A stretch of DNA of 64,000 nt from Prochilodus magdalenae (GCA_024036415.1 JAMWET010002884.1:35001-99000), one strand, 5' to 3'; positions 1-11,500 are shown, counted from the first letter of the stretch. The notes: generated by a model from the sequence alone, not told the origin. Program-made: numbers and translations.

Positions 1-590
1 CACATCCTCAGTCCAGATGGCTGCACCCATCATGAGACATGCGAATGATTTAAGTTTCACGCTTGGCTCTACATGTGATGTAAGGAAGCAGAATGGCCTT
101 TTCGGCATACTGCCCTCCATACTGGTCATGTGGATACTACCATAGCATGTCAACATCACCAAAGACTGCAATGGTCTCGTGCCACGCTGTCATAGAGTGA
201 CACAGAATGGCATTTTCAGTGACGAGTCCCGTTTTTGTCAGGGTGGAGACGACCAACAAATCCGTGTGTGGACGCACAGTGGTCAGTGCCAAGCATGATG
301 CGTTCAGAGGGCCAGGTCTGAGAATATTCAAGCTGCATGGGATGGATTATCACAGGACACCATTAGGAACCTCTACAACTCCATGCTGAGATGTCTGGCA
401 TGTAGCGTTAGCACACATGCTGGCCCGGCACCGTACTGAGAGACAGACTTCTGTATGTGTAGCTCAATAAATATTGATCATATCAGTCTAAATGTATCAT
501 CATTATCAACTTTATCTTCCTTCCCAACAGCACTGCAATCCCACACCTCCTTGTGGGTGTAGCTAGTCTATTGACAATGAGTGTGTATTT
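1..590 (+). mobile_element. Tc1-like transposon relic, family A, internally deleted
   Basis: The first bases of the window match the terminal inverted repeat of a Tc1-like family also seen at 11.6, 13.8, 36.7-37.9 and 42.0 kb (core GGCTGCACCC near 20-29). The matching right terminus is GGGTGTAGCTAG followed by ATTGACAATGAGTGT near 554-589. Inside, about 205-415 encodes decayed transposase on the plus strand: the first catalytic block resembles SDESRFCL (FSDESRF type), and the C-terminus resembles AAWDGLSQDTIRNLYNSM. Frame changes break every long frame, so it is dead. The left end coincides with the window edge, so part of the terminus may lie outside. The Tc1/mariner assignment rests on the SDE-type motif and the characteristic C-terminus. 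Confidence 0.75.
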
Positions 591-2410
591 CTATTAGCAT
601 TTGAATGATCAACAAATTCTACATATACATGTGTAAACACCTATTGATATTAATATGCCATTGTATCTTTAGATTTGTCGTTGTTTTTCATTTTGGGATA
701 ATTTAAAAATGCCTGTTGTTTTTTACATTGTGTGTAAATTATGATAAATGGACCAAAGGAAATACCCAACATGGGAAAACTTGGGACTTGGGAAAACAGT
801 TTGGTAAGACTGACTATAATGACAATAAAAGTAAAGAATATAAAGTTATTATTTTGGACATATGGGGTTTTGTTTTCCAACAGCATTGCAAATCTGTGAG
901 CCAGTTGCCCAGGCCAGATTTAGTCTAGACTAAAACCAATGGTAAATCTAATGGGAATTCTCCATTGTCCAAAATTAGGCTTGTACCGCTAAACTGGCAA
1001 TATGCACCAACCTAACCTTAATCCTCCCCCTAACGTCACAAACCAAAGAGCAATGGTTTGGGTCTCTTAGTGAAAACATGGAGTACATTTGCAGAAAGCA
1101 CTTTTTCCGAAATCAGGAATATCTTATTGGTCCAGATTCCTCCTCTTTTTCCTTATCCAGGAATGTTTTTTATCCCGGAAATCTACAAATCAAACAGACA
1201 CATGACCCAAAACACAATCTGACCTTTTTTCAAAAAGACGGTTTCCACTCTAACTCTGTTCATTCCCGACCTCTCCTTCTTCACCTGCCCAGAAGCCATC
1301 CTCATTCTATCCGCACGTCTTTATAAAGAAATTCCAAAAAGTCGAAATGGAAGCGCTGGTCATTCGAGCGAGGAGGCTCTGATGTGATAAACATGAAGAG
1401 TCCTTTGCTTTAGTCGAGGCTACTGCTCCTTCACTCCTTCCCGAGCGTCTACATACCTCCCTCAGAACATGTGGGATTCTGCTCACGGAAAAATCATGGA
1501 TTACCCGCAAATCCTCTGCCACCTAGAACCGTCCTGCTCCTTAAACAAGACCACTCGCGGAGGCACGGGTGAAGTGTGAATTTTTATGACTCCAGCGCTG
1601 CACACCGTGCTCTACTGCCTCGGTGGGGAACCCTTGCTGGAATCTAAGCCTCTAACAGCAGCTCTTGATTCTACTTTTTATAAATAAATAAAAAATTAAA
1701 TATGTATGTACCATTATCATCGTCATCACTAAATGCCCATTCTTGCTTCTCAGGATTTGCATGAAATCCATGTTAGCTTGAATCAGTCAGTACAGCAGCT
1801 CTTTATTCTACTACTCCAAAATATGGAATTTTAGTTTTGATTATGTTTTTTAGATGATTAAACTGTTACTCTTTGTTAAATGCTGAACCCAAATATTAAA
1901 CCGCTTTTTTTTACTATTTAATATAGTTCATTTACAATATTTAACACAACGATTACAGTAAAATACCAAATTTATTATTTTACTATGAAAGCAACTCATC
2001 ATAAAATATGTTCTAATATCACAATGCAGGAAATGACTGTGAGTATGATATTGAGCTCTCCTACATTATGTAAAATAATACTGAACAGCAGATAAAAAGG
2101 CAAAAATAAAGTTTTTTTTTTGTTTACACAAATTCTTGTTTCGATATTTTAAAGAGTTTTTATGTTTAAAATTTTCAACATTAATGTTTATAAAAATGTT
2201 AGTTTTTATAGGTTGTGTAAGTCTGTGGTTGCATTACTGCAAATTATATGGAAACATCATATATTATACATATACATGAGTAATAATATATACATAATAA
2301 TATATGAATAATATATACATTTTGTGGGGCAAAACAATAATAATGAATATAAATCATTGCTAAATGTCTTCATGGATTTGAGTCAGTGATCTTTCTTTCA
2401 CTGTATCATC
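591..2410. other. Unassigned intron-1 sequence
   Basis: No exon, RNA gene or complete mobile element is recognised. The part 1078-1620 has more balanced base composition than its surroundings, but the short open frames there resemble no protein I know. From about 1680 to 2400 the sequence is AT-rich, with TATA-type runs near 2260-2320. Relative to the ephrin-A exon at 5655-5749 this is downstream, hence intronic. Confidence 0.5.
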
Positions 2411-2788
2411 ACTATCTGAAAGAAAAACAAGTCACCCCAAAATTGTGACTTTACAGGAGAACACCTTCTCTTCATTACCTGTAATGTACGGTAATGTTAT
2501 AAAAATTGATATTCACAATTTAGCAAATTTTCCCACATTTCCGTAGATCCACTGATCATGGAATTTGCTGGACTGGAAAACTGAGAATGTTAAAACTGAA
2601 AAAATATACTGTTGCTGTTAAAAAAAAAAAAAAAAAAAAAATATATGAATGGACTAACAGAAATGGCTCTAGAGTGCTTGGGAAAAAGTCTGGTTCCATT
2701 GACTTACATTATTACTAAATTTGGTTTTTAGCTCTCTCCTGTAAAGTTGCCATTTTGAAGATACTTGTTTTTCTTCGGAAGGCAGTGA
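2411..2788. mobile_element. Foldback relic of the TCGTCGCTGTCC MITE family
   Basis: The left part (about 2415-2465, with CTGAAAGAAAAACAAGT and CTTTACAGGAGA) is the inverse of the right part (about 2735-2788, CTCTCCTGTAAAGTTGCC to ACTTGTTTTTCTTC). Both match the same (right) end of the 248-bp MITE found intact at 44.6 and 46.6 kb, so the copy has two right ends facing each other. The right arm continues inward with the family's internal CAGAAATGGC...GTTCCATTGACTT sequence. The middle contains a 22-base A run near 2620 and unrelated DNA. Confidence 0.6.
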
Positions 2789-4198
2789 TATGTATTTACA
2801 GTAAGGTATTGTCTACTGAGCTCCAGAACTTTTACAGTTGATATGTAAATATACATCCAGCCCAGGTGATTGTGTAGTTATGATATACAATACCACACCC
2901 ATTTTACTGTTGTTTACTGCTAATAGGGTAATACAAGCAGCCAGTAGCCAGTCATTTATTTCAATTCGACAGTTCTTTTTTTTTAACAGTGGGTTTAAAT
3001 AGAATTAGTGTTCTGTCAAAAGTCTAAATAAATAAATAAATAAACAAAAAACCCAATCTATAACCCACATCAATCTAAATATCTCATGTCCAAATCTTTG
3101 CCTCAATTGCAATATGGCAATGGCGTGTATGGTTTGCGATTGTTAAACTGAGCCAGTGATGCATATATAAACAGTATAAAGACTATATAATAAAGCATAT
3201 CCTTTTCTTTTCCCAACAGAACCATAATCATCATTTTGAATGATGCTCAGTGGAGCAAGATTGTTTCTGGAGTCATTCTGGAGCACTGAAAATTTCAACA
3301 CTGTGAAGTTAAGGTGGAATTATCAGAATCTATATTTTAAAATTTACCAATAAAGTAAATTGTCTCCGCAGCAGGAAGCGCATAAAACATATATTAATGT
3401 TACGCATGTAGCAAAAAGACGTGTAGAACATTTAACAGAAACAACAACCAGAAGCTAAAAGACATGAATACTATATACTGTACTGGTTAGCGACTTAGCG
3501 GCGGACTTACCATGACTTTCAATGAAGTATCAGCAAGAAATGAATGATTGTTTATACATTCATATCTATAATTATGTCCGGAATAGATGAATTCCACCTG
3601 GTCTTGGATTAGGCTACATTTGTATTACAGCCCGGGTGACAGGAAGCCCAAAACTGGGTCAGATTCTGCATTACTGAATACTGATTTTATTTATTTCTTT
3701 AAATGAAAAAATAAGAATTCTTAATATATCCGTTACACGCTAATGGACTTCCGGATGCTACGTACCAAATATTCGTCTTATTTAAATGTCTAATAGCAAG
3801 AGAGAGAGAGAGGAAGGAGGTAGAGATGGAATGGTGGAATGGTGACACGACGCTAACACATTGAGGTCATGGTGAAAAACGGCCGAGGAGGGATGAGAGG
3901 GCGCAGAGAGGAGGAGAAGGAGGAGGACGAGAGACAGACGGAGACTCCCTGGGAGAACCTTGCCGGAGAAAGGGATGAAGGATTGGAAGAGTCTGACTTC
4001 AGGAAGCCCACTCGGAGCTGCTGTGAAGTGATCTACTAGCGCTTTGACGACTCATAACGAGTAGGCCCGGCACTACACAACGAGGCCGTGTTCAAATATG
4101 GCTCTCACCACCATGCGGCCATGTGGGGTAGCACCACGGCGCCCTGTTTTCATAGCCCTTCACAAAGCCACTTTAGCTTAAAGCTAAGTAACGTAGAT

Positions 4199-4293
4199 TT
4201 GGAAACCATTGGGATTGGAAAATACTGGGCTTGGAAAACACTGGGATTGGAAAACACTAGGTTCGGAAAAACTTCAATTGGAAAACACTGGGC
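4199..4293. repeat. Short 16-bp tandem repeat
   Basis: About five imperfect copies of a GGGATTGGAAAACACT unit (also GGGCTTGG..., AGGTTCGG...). Small minisatellite inside ephrin-A intron 1. Confidence 0.8.
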
Positions 4294-4608
4294 CACCTTA
4301 AAACCAAATTTTTAGGCTGGTACTTAAATTCAAGCTACCTTATAAAATTCCCAAGCGCGCCCACATATAGGAATTTTTTCGGCATTTAGTAGGTCCAATC
4401 ATACGCTTAACTTCGTTAGCAACATTGTCCACCTACAGCTTTTTCCAACATTCAATCCACTCAATAAATCTCTCAACTTTTTTCCGGAATCTTGTGGGCT
4501 TAGTGCCTTTTCCGAAATTCAATACATTCAATAAACCGCTTAACTTCGTAGGAAATACTATAGGCCTAATGCTTCACCTTATAACCGCTTAAACCTGATA
4601 CCGAAACT

Positions 4609-4673
4609 ATTCCATTAACAATTCCGCAACAATTCCGCAACAATTCCGTAACAATTCCGTAACAATTCCATAA
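4609..4673. repeat. Short 11-bp tandem repeat
   Basis: About six units of AATTCCGCAAC or AATTCCGTAAC, head to tail, with degenerate ends (ATTCCATTAAC and AATTCCATAA). Confidence 0.85.
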
Positions 4674-5654
4674 ATACACATAAGGATGTAGATACATGTG
4701 ACGGGGCTGATAATTGGAATAGTTAGAACTGATTAGCCAACATAGAAGGACAACCCGAATTCCTCGCCAGCCCAAGATGTGATACTATAGAAGGCGGTCA
4801 TGGAATGGTTTAGCAGCAGGCCAGTTACAGCACCCCCATCCCAGCCTAGTACACAGACAAGCACCTAGCATATCCGTTAAGGTGTACTCAAACTCCAAGC
4901 ATCTTCCTAAACTCCAGGAAATTCCTCTAATTCAAAAAAAAAAAAGACAATCCGTGAATCTGGGATTCAAGAACAGGCCCAGCGCCTCCTGGAGAAGATT
5001 GTAAACAGCAAGCAGCACACAAAGCCCATACCGCAGCATTGCCCATCCTTCCCGACTGCTTTCCCTTCCCGTTAACCCAATTAATGAAGCCTCATCGGGG
5101 GTCCGGCATGAGGAGCACATGGGTGAAGTTCACTAGGACCAGCACCATGACTGGGATATGCACAAGTAAGATCTACGCTGTCATGAAGGTTCTAACTGAC
5201 AGAGTTTACCCCAAAGAGAACCAGGGTTCAGACTAGTTTAGGCCAGGATTAGGATTTTGAGCAGATAGTGAGCCTGGATTAGGACTAGGATTACAACCTA
5301 CCATAGCAAGTGCTGCATGAACATCAATATCCAGCTGGAGCATGCTCAGTAATGCTGGAGATGTTTGCTAGGACTGGTTCCCTGATAACGGTCCAAGTTT
5401 GGCCCACACCAAAGATCTAGGGGGATCTCTGCACGTTCTCCAGAAGAACAGGACTGGAGTGGGGCAGAACTTGATGAGAACTTAATGTCACAGGGTTCTA
5501 AAGGTGCTATTGAGGGAGATTCAACAATTGTTCCCCTGTAAACCAGTGATGGAAGCAGGACTGAGCCTGGGGGTTCTGGGACGTGGTGAGGAACCCCTCT
5601 CTGAAAGCTGAAGGGAACCTGTTCTGGTGAAGAGCAGAACTTGAATGGACTTAC

Positions 5655-5749
5655 TGGATGTTGGAGCTGTTCCAGTACACCGCGTGCCTGCTGCCGTCGG
5701 CCACGTAAAAGTTGGTGAGGAAAACGAGCGCGAGGCCGGCGAGAGCCAT
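5655..5749 (-). CDS. efna3: Ephrin-A (efna3-like) coding exon 1
   Basis: Minus-strand ATG at 5749 with a strong start context (A at -3, G at +4). It opens 31 codons plus two bases, then meets a perfect donor GTAAGT whose first G is at 5654. The peptide starts with a hydrophobic signal sequence of about 19 residues (MALAGLALVFLTNFYVADG) followed by SRHAVYWNSSN, the conserved start of the ephrin receptor-binding domain, including the N-glycosylation sequon NSS. Ephrin-As are GPI-anchored ligands of EphA receptors used in axon guidance and tissue boundaries. Family comparison: A1 has HTVFWNSSNP, A2 and A5 have RYAVYWN.SNP, A4 has RHVVYWNSSNP, while A3 has RHAVYWNSSN without the following proline, as here. 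The last two bases (CA) leave a split His or Gln codon; efna3 has His at that point. Family is secure; the subtype is inferred from about ten residues. The remaining exons lie outside the window. Confidence 0.85.
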
Positions 5750-6250
5750 AATCCCCCCCTTTCGCTCCCCGGGGTATCCGTTTCCTTTCCCTCCGGTTCC
5801 TTTTCCAGGGGTGCTCCGGTCACCGCGGCGATGCCACCATCCCGTCCGTGGAAAGAAAGGGAGAAGAAAAGCGCGAGGGCGGGAGTGAAGAAAGACCGCG
5901 TGTGTTTACGGCGCGCGGACGCTGGGAGTGTGGTAGAAGTCAGGATCCAGGCTGAGGGTCCCCATCGCGGCGCTCCGCGCGCTTGATTTGAGGATTTAAA
6001 GTGACCCCACTCCTGTCCGCTGTCCGCCCCTCCTCCTCCTGCCCGGGCCACCCAGCAGAGGCGGGTAGCTGGAGCTCCTGAGCTGAAACACACAGAAGTG
6101 TCCCTCAGAGCTCGGGCTGGCTCTCCTCTCTGCTCGCTGACCGCGCTGAGAATGCCGCGGGTCGCCGCACGAGACACTCTTCTACAGCTGAAGATCCTCC
6201 GCGCGCCTCCGAGACATCTTACACTGGCGGACGGAGGAGGAGCCAATTTA
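5750..6250 (-). promoter_or_regulatory. CpG-rich promoter and 5'UTR of the ephrin-A gene
   Basis: Directly upstream of the minus-strand start codon lies about 500 bp of markedly GC- and CpG-rich sequence (many CG dinucleotides near 5680-6240), unlike the AT- and repeat-rich surroundings. This is typical of a vertebrate CpG-island promoter. No TATA box is obvious and the transcription start cannot be placed from sequence alone. On the minus strand an upstream ATG at 5840 opens a six-codon uORF (MVASPR then stop) in a different frame from the ephrin start, which could damp translation if it is within the transcript. A 241-codon minus-strand open frame covering this block and the exon is out of frame with the ephrin peptide and is a composition artefact. 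Confidence 0.6.
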
Positions 6251-6275
6251 TTCAGTCCCAGCGATACAGCGGCCT

Positions 6276-6276
6276 C

Positions 6277-6324
<48 letters not shown>

Positions 6325-7375
6325 ACACTACTCTCTGTCCTCCCTCCCCCTTCTCCCTCTCTCCCTCGACTCTGTCGCGCTCTTTCTCTCTCGTCTCTCC
6401 TCCTTTCTCCATCTCTCCCTGTCTCTCTCCCCTCCCTTACTGTCGTTCTTTCCTTCTTTTATCTCTCTCTTTTGCAGTGTTGTCTCTTTTCTCTTTTCTT
6501 CCCTTCTCTTTCTTTCTTTCCATCTCTTCCACCCCCACCCCCTCTATCTTGGTTTCTACACCTGTCTTTCCCCTGTATCCTTTCTTCACACTCTTATCAC
6601 CTTCTCTCTCTCCTTCCCTGGGTAGTTGTCTATCTCTCTTTTCATCTTTTTATTTATTTATGCTCTTTTGTTTTCTCTTTTGCCCTGCTTCTCCTTCTTT
6701 TCTCTCTTCATCTATCTTTCACTATCGTTCCTTTCTCTGTCATTCTTTCTTTTTCTTTCTTTCTTTTATTCTTACTTTTCTCTCATTTTTACTCCTCTTC
6801 TTTCCACCCTTTTCTATTTATTCCATATCATGTTCTTTCCTCCTTCTCTCCCTCACTTTCATAGTGTCTTTCTCTCTCCCCTTTCTTCTCTCTCTCTTTC
6901 TCTTTCCCTGTCTTTCCATTTTCTTTTTTCTTTACTCTTCTTTTACCTTTTTTCTATCCTTCTATTCTAACTTTCTCATACCCTCCTATCTTTTCTTTGA
7001 CCCCCTTTCTTAACTCTTCCATACCCTCTTCTTTTCTCCTTCTCTCTTTTTCTCTCTGTCTCAAACTACAGTATTCTCTCTTTGCTTCACTCCCTTTATC
7101 TGTCTTTTAAATGTCCTTCTTTGTTTTGTTCTATCTTTTTTGCCATCTCTTTTTCTCTCCTCCCTCTCTCTCTCTCTCTCTTTCTCTCTCTCTGCCCTTC
7201 CCTCCTCTTCTATTTCTCTGTATTTCCATCTTTTATTCTTACTTCCTCTCTCTCATCTTTTCTTCTTTCCACATTCTCCACTTTTCTCTACTTCTGTTTT
7301 TCATTGTTACTCTCACTCTCCACCTCTCTCCATCTCTCTTACTCCTCCTCCTTCTCTTTCACTCTCTGCAGCTCC
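6276..7375. repeat. 1.1-kb polypyrimidine tract (CT-rich)
   Basis: Starting with (CT)n at about 6280-6320, the plus strand is almost entirely C and T, interrupted by scattered A and G, for about 1.1 kb. The open frames here code only Ser/Leu/Phe-rich low-complexity peptide and are not genes. It lies immediately upstream of the ephrin-A CpG block, so on that gene's sense strand it is a long polypurine run. Confidence 0.9.
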
Positions 7376-7616
7376 TTCTTGGCAAAACTTTGTTTTAGCC
7401 ATACGTTAGCATTAGCATGTTAGCCAGTGGGGGTGATTACAGCTGTGGAGGATCAGACCCTTCACCGCCGCCGTCTCTCCTGCTCACTTTCCCAGCCTAT
7501 TGTATACACCTAAACCCTATAGCCCCGCCCCCTCCCCCACCCGTCTCTACAGTATGTGTAAGTCTTCTCTAATACAGTATTATTATGTGAAATCCTCTTA
7601 GGCGAGTAAATTGATT
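7376..7616. other. Unassigned spacer between CT tracts
   Basis: About 240 bp of mixed sequence containing AGCATTAGCATGTTAGC and a C-rich run (CCCCGCCCCCTCCCCCACCC near 7524). The C-rich run might be a G-quadruplex candidate on the minus strand. No gene seen. Confidence 0.4.
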
Positions 7617-7751
<135 letters not shown>

Positions 7752-7818
7752 GAGCGCTCTACTCACACCTATGGCTCATCTGCATGCAGGGCTTATGGTT
7801 AATGGTTAATGCACCTGC

Positions 7819-7865
7819 GATAGCGCGGGCGCGAGCGCGCGCACACGCTCGCACGCACGCACGCT
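7819..7865. other. Alternating purine-pyrimidine GC tract
   Basis: GCGCGGGCGCGAGCGCGCGC and following CACACGCTCGCACGCACGCACGC alternate purine and pyrimidine. This composition can adopt Z-DNA; whether it does so here is not shown. Confidence 0.5.
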
Positions 7866-8420
7866 CTCCCACCACACTGGTATGTTTTTACATCAAGGAT
7901 GGTTTGTTGTGTCTTGTGTCACCTCGGGGCATGTTGCTGTGACGATGGTGTTTTTATGAAGGGATGCAGAGAGAGGGAGAGAGACAGATGGAGAGAGAGA
8001 GAGTCATGGAGAGAACGAGGGAGAGTTTTCGGTTTGCTCTCCCTCTGCTGGGAATGAGTTGGTTAAAGAGAAGTCAGAATGATTTATTGGTGGAGAAAGG
8101 AGGGAGCAGAAGGAAAGGGGATGGAGAGAAAGAGAGGGAGAGATGAGGAGCCATTGGGGAATCCCCCTGTCTTCTCCTCCTCCTCCTCCTTTTTTTTGTT
8201 TTTCCACTATCTCTCAGCTGTCTGTTTCTCGCCCGTTTGGTTGGGCACAGCCAGTATGTGTGCTACACTTTGCTGGGCCTGTCTTCTCTTACACCCATTG
8301 TGTCAAGCTACACTGACTCTTTTGGAGTCTATTTCTGTCCTTCTTTTGTTCCCTCGCTCTCTCGTGATCTACCTGTCACCTCTTTGTGTGCCTTGCACTC
8401 ATCTGTCTGCCATCCATCTC

Positions 8421-8443
8421 TCCCTCTCTCTCTCTCTCCATCT

Positions 8444-8492
<49 letters not shown>
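8421..8492. repeat. (CT)n microsatellite
   Basis: CT repeats with TTT interruptions at the left, then a clean run of about 22 units. Purine-rich (GA) patches at about 7965-8015 and 8095-8150 and a (TCC)n patch near 8175-8190 lie just before it. Confidence 0.95.
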
Positions 8493-8495
<3 letters not shown>

Positions 8496-8734
8496 GAGGT
8501 TTTTTTAAGCCGGTGCAGGAGAGAGTGTTTTCTCTTCCACCTTCATCCTTCACTCCTGACAGCGTACAACTTTTGAGGCCCTGGTAAAAGCAATGCAAAT
8601 CTGTTCGGCAAAAAAAAAAAGAGAGAGAGAGAAAAAACGTAGTATACCCATGCTTGATTTCAAATATGTGCCATAGCAAGTCTGTACCACCTTTAAAAAA
8701 CATGTGTGTCAAAACTACAGCCATCATAACGAGG

Positions 8735-9314
8735 GATGAATAAATGACACACAGAGGAGTGCAGGTCAGTTTGGCTGTGGATCAGAGTGAGTACATACGG
8801 GTTGGTTACTGTAGGTTATCCGAAACAATAGGGTTTGGATTGGGGTAAAAATTAATGGGACTCTATGGGAGGAAGGAGGGATGAATAAACAACACATAGA
8901 GTAGTGCAGATCAGTTTGGCTGTGGATCAGAGTGAGTACATACGAGTTGGTGACTGTAGGTTATTGGAAACAATAGGGTTTGGATTGGGGTAAAAATGAA
9001 TGGGACTCTATGGGAGAAAGGTGGGATGAATAAATGACACACAGAGTAGTGCGGATCAGCTTGGCTGTGGATCAGAGTGAGTACATACGGGTTGGTTACT
9101 GTAGGTTATAGGAAACAATAGGGTTTGGATTGGGGTAAAAATGAATGGGACTCTATGGGAGGAAGGAGGGATGAATAAATGACACACAGAGGAGTGCAGG
9201 TCAGTTTGGCTGTGGATCAGAGTGAGTACATACGGGTTGGTGACTGTAGGTTATTCGAAACAATAGGGTTTGGATTGGGGTAAAAATGAATGGGACTCTA
9301 TGGGAGGAACGAGT
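8735..9314. repeat. Four tandem copies of a 145-bp unit
   Basis: Units begin with GATGAATAAATGACACACAG at 8735, 8880, 9025 and 9170, exactly 145 bp apart, and differ at a few positions each. Each contains GGCTGTGGATCAGAGTGAGT and ends with ATGGGACTCTATGGGAG. A single diverged copy of the same unit lies at about 36210-36365 inside a longer dispersed repeat, so the array is a local amplification of an internal part of that repeat. Confidence 0.95.
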
Positions 9315-9735
9315 GATGGGGAAAAAAGCGAAACAGATGAGTGAGGGTGAGATCCAACACTGAATTTGTCTGCCCTGACATATTTTTATTATATATATTA
9401 TATAATATATATAAAATTATATATATATAATATGTAGATATTGAAAACGGTGTCTGTCAGTGCAGAAGATGGGCATGTAGTTTTCCGTCCTATTCATTTT
9501 CAATGGGAAAAAAATCAGTTCTTAGGAAGCCGGATCAAACAGCTCAAACATTCCCGATCAGACCCAACATTCCGTACTTGGAGTGCTGTCAACTGGAACT
9601 AGCTAATGGACAAAAATTCCTCAACCAAGAAAAAGACAAAGAAGAAGAAGAAGAAGATATACGAATATAAATCGGATAACAATAGTGTTGCGCAATCACA
9701 GTCACTAACGATTGAGGGTCCACACTTCCACACCC
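9315..9735. repeat. Rest of the dispersed repeat that hosts the 145-bp array
   Basis: Collinear with about 36365-36725. Shared landmarks in order are GGGGAAAAAAGCG/GGGTAAAAAAAGAC, CAACACTGAATT, GTGTCTGTCAGTG/GTGTCTGACGGTG, CCTATTCATTTTCAATGGG, an AAGAAGAAGAAG run and GATAACAATAGTGTTG. An AT-rich insert (9380-9435) is specific to this copy. Non-coding; element class not identified. Confidence 0.7.
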
Positions 9736-9771
9736 CCTTTAGGAAACTTGTTTTAATTTGCAAGGCTATTT

Positions 9772-9772
9772 A

Positions 9773-9821
<49 letters not shown>

Positions 9822-9822
9822 T
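9772..9822. repeat. (ATT)n microsatellite
   Basis: About 17 perfect ATT units. Confidence 0.97.
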
Positions 9823-9879
9823 TAGTCTCAGAAGTTGGTTTCACTTTTTGCTTCCCACAATCCAAGTGATCCCAAACAT

Positions 9880-10010
9880 ACAGAGGGATTCTGAATGGTC
9901 ACCCATTGCTCTGAGAGCAGTCAGTGGAAGGATGGACAGAAGGACCTGGGGATGTTTTCAGATCTGAAGCAAGAGTGGAGCTGGGTGTCCTCCCAAAGAT
10001 CAAAGCCCTA
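9880..10010 (-). mobile_element. Short Tc1-like transposase N-terminal fragment
   Basis: Minus-strand translation gives S-x-L-x-S-D-L-K-T-x-P-G-x-x-V-H-P-S-T, matching in spacing the better-preserved fragment at 16.13-16.33 kb (ELKTYPGVYVHPSTVRRHL). Too short and decayed for a family name. Confidence 0.5.
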
Positions 10011-11386
10011 AAGGTGACACGTTCTACCTCTCCTCCACAAGTAAACACAGCCTCTCTGGGGTGTTAATGAAATGTCTGTGACATGCTTTGGTCAACATCA
10101 GCACCACCACAGCTCCCTTCTCCCACTGTAATGCCCATTAATCACCTGTTGATCAGATCAAGTCCACCCTACAGGCGAACAACTCTCTACCTAACAGGGT
10201 TAATGCCATAGTGGATGCTGAAGCCAGAACTCAGAGAGCTTTGTAGGAGCCCATTTTGATCAACAGGGTGCGGAGGCCAAAATCTCGAACCATTCTGCGG
10301 AAAAATCGGTGCCGTTCCACCACCTTTAACTTCCTGGTCTGGAATCATGGAATCAGAGGGGCATGCCGCTGCCGTCACCATGTAAAGTTGTTGGGCAAGC
10401 ACATGTGTAATTAAAAGAATCCCAGATGAACTTCAGTATCCCATCGTATCCCACCAGTGATGTGCTGTGGGATTAGCCCATACAACAGGAGGTATCCGTC
10501 TTCTGAACAGACTCAGGGTTATCTACAATGCGAGGCATTCAAAACATTGGCCTAACATGTTGCGCACAGATGCTGAAAGAGTTGGTTCTGGATGGTGAGG
10601 TATACGTCCTCAAAGCAAGAAGCAATAGGTCCCCTTCTTAACGGGTCCAGTAGAGCCAGGGCATGAGCACTGGCACAAGCCTTGGCACTTTGTTGGTGGA
10701 AAAGAGGGATCTAATACTGCATCTCTGTCAATATTTTACCTCAGCTAGTGCTAAACGGCCAAAGAAACACATAGCATCATTATTAGCAATAATGCTAACA
10801 TTTCCCTCATCTGCAGGTTTGTCATAGGCAGTTGGCACTGATCCATCTTTTAGGAAAGGTTTTGTCGCCAGTGCCATGTTGTACTGATCGGGAACACAAG
10901 TCATGATTCTTATTTGCCAGCTTCTTGAGGCAACAGAATGTAACTGTGGCACCATTTGAAGTGTATCAGTAAGATCATGAATACAAAGCCGGCGGCTTCG
11001 TTTAGACCCCAGGTGGTCAGCACAGGCGTATGGGTTTCTGCTGACCGTAGCTGGACATTAGCATCAAAGAACTTTACCCACTAAGACACTGGCAACAACA
11101 GAGCACATAATGCTAGCAGCTCCGGGGCTCCCAGAAAAGGGTGCCCTTTCGTCAATGTAGCTCAGAAGCAGTGGCCCCCATGTGATGTACGAAGGGGAAC
11201 TAAATCTGAACGGCTATGTTTTCTGATCCGGCCAGCCCACTATAAAGAGACGGGGTTGTGACTTAGTCCACAGTTGGTCAGCACTCCAGATACAAATAAA
11301 AGTGAAAACTGTTCATATGTAGGGGACACTTTCGGTGGGCTACCAAATCGGCACAAGCAAGTTTGTGAAGCACTATACACTTTCAT
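10011..11386. other. Unassigned sequence
   Basis: Mixed-composition DNA with two short minus-strand open frames (10187-10402 and 10728-10955) that match no protein I recognise. It could be decayed transposon interior given both flanks, but nothing in the sequence proves this. Confidence 0.4.
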
Positions 11387-11387
11387 G

Positions 11388-11500
11388 TACAGTATCAGTC
11401 AAAAGTTTAGACGGCTGCTCATCGAAGTTTCTCATTATGTAGGCTAATGCCTTACTGTAGAATAAAAATGAAGACAAATTATAAAATAGCACTTAAAGAA
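11388..11500. mobile_element. Single terminus of a Tc1-like element
   Basis: TA followed by CAGTATCAGTCAAAAGTTTAG closely resembles the widespread fish Tc1-type terminus CAGTACCAGTCAAAAGTTTGG, and the next part (CTCATCGAAGTTTCTC) also fits. No matching opposite end was found, so this is an orphan end. Confidence 0.55.

Larger units (their letters stand above)
2789..5654. other. Unassigned intron-1 sequence
   Basis: Nothing recognisable as an exon. It holds a short GA run near 3790-3815, a GA-rich stretch near 3890-3950 and two small tandem repeats listed separately. A search by eye of the minus strand for ephrin receptor-binding-domain sequence (the NDYLDIYCPHY type of motif expected in exon 2) found none, so exon 2 must lie beyond the window start. 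Confidence 0.5.

Noticed and set aside
5521..6246. 241-codon minus-strand open frame over the CpG block
   Set aside because: Out of frame with the ephrin signal peptide, resembles no protein, and open only because the DNA is GC-rich.
6098..7423. Overlapping plus-strand frames of up to 178 codons
   Set aside because: Ser/Leu/Phe-only composition from a polypyrimidine tract; several frames are open at once.
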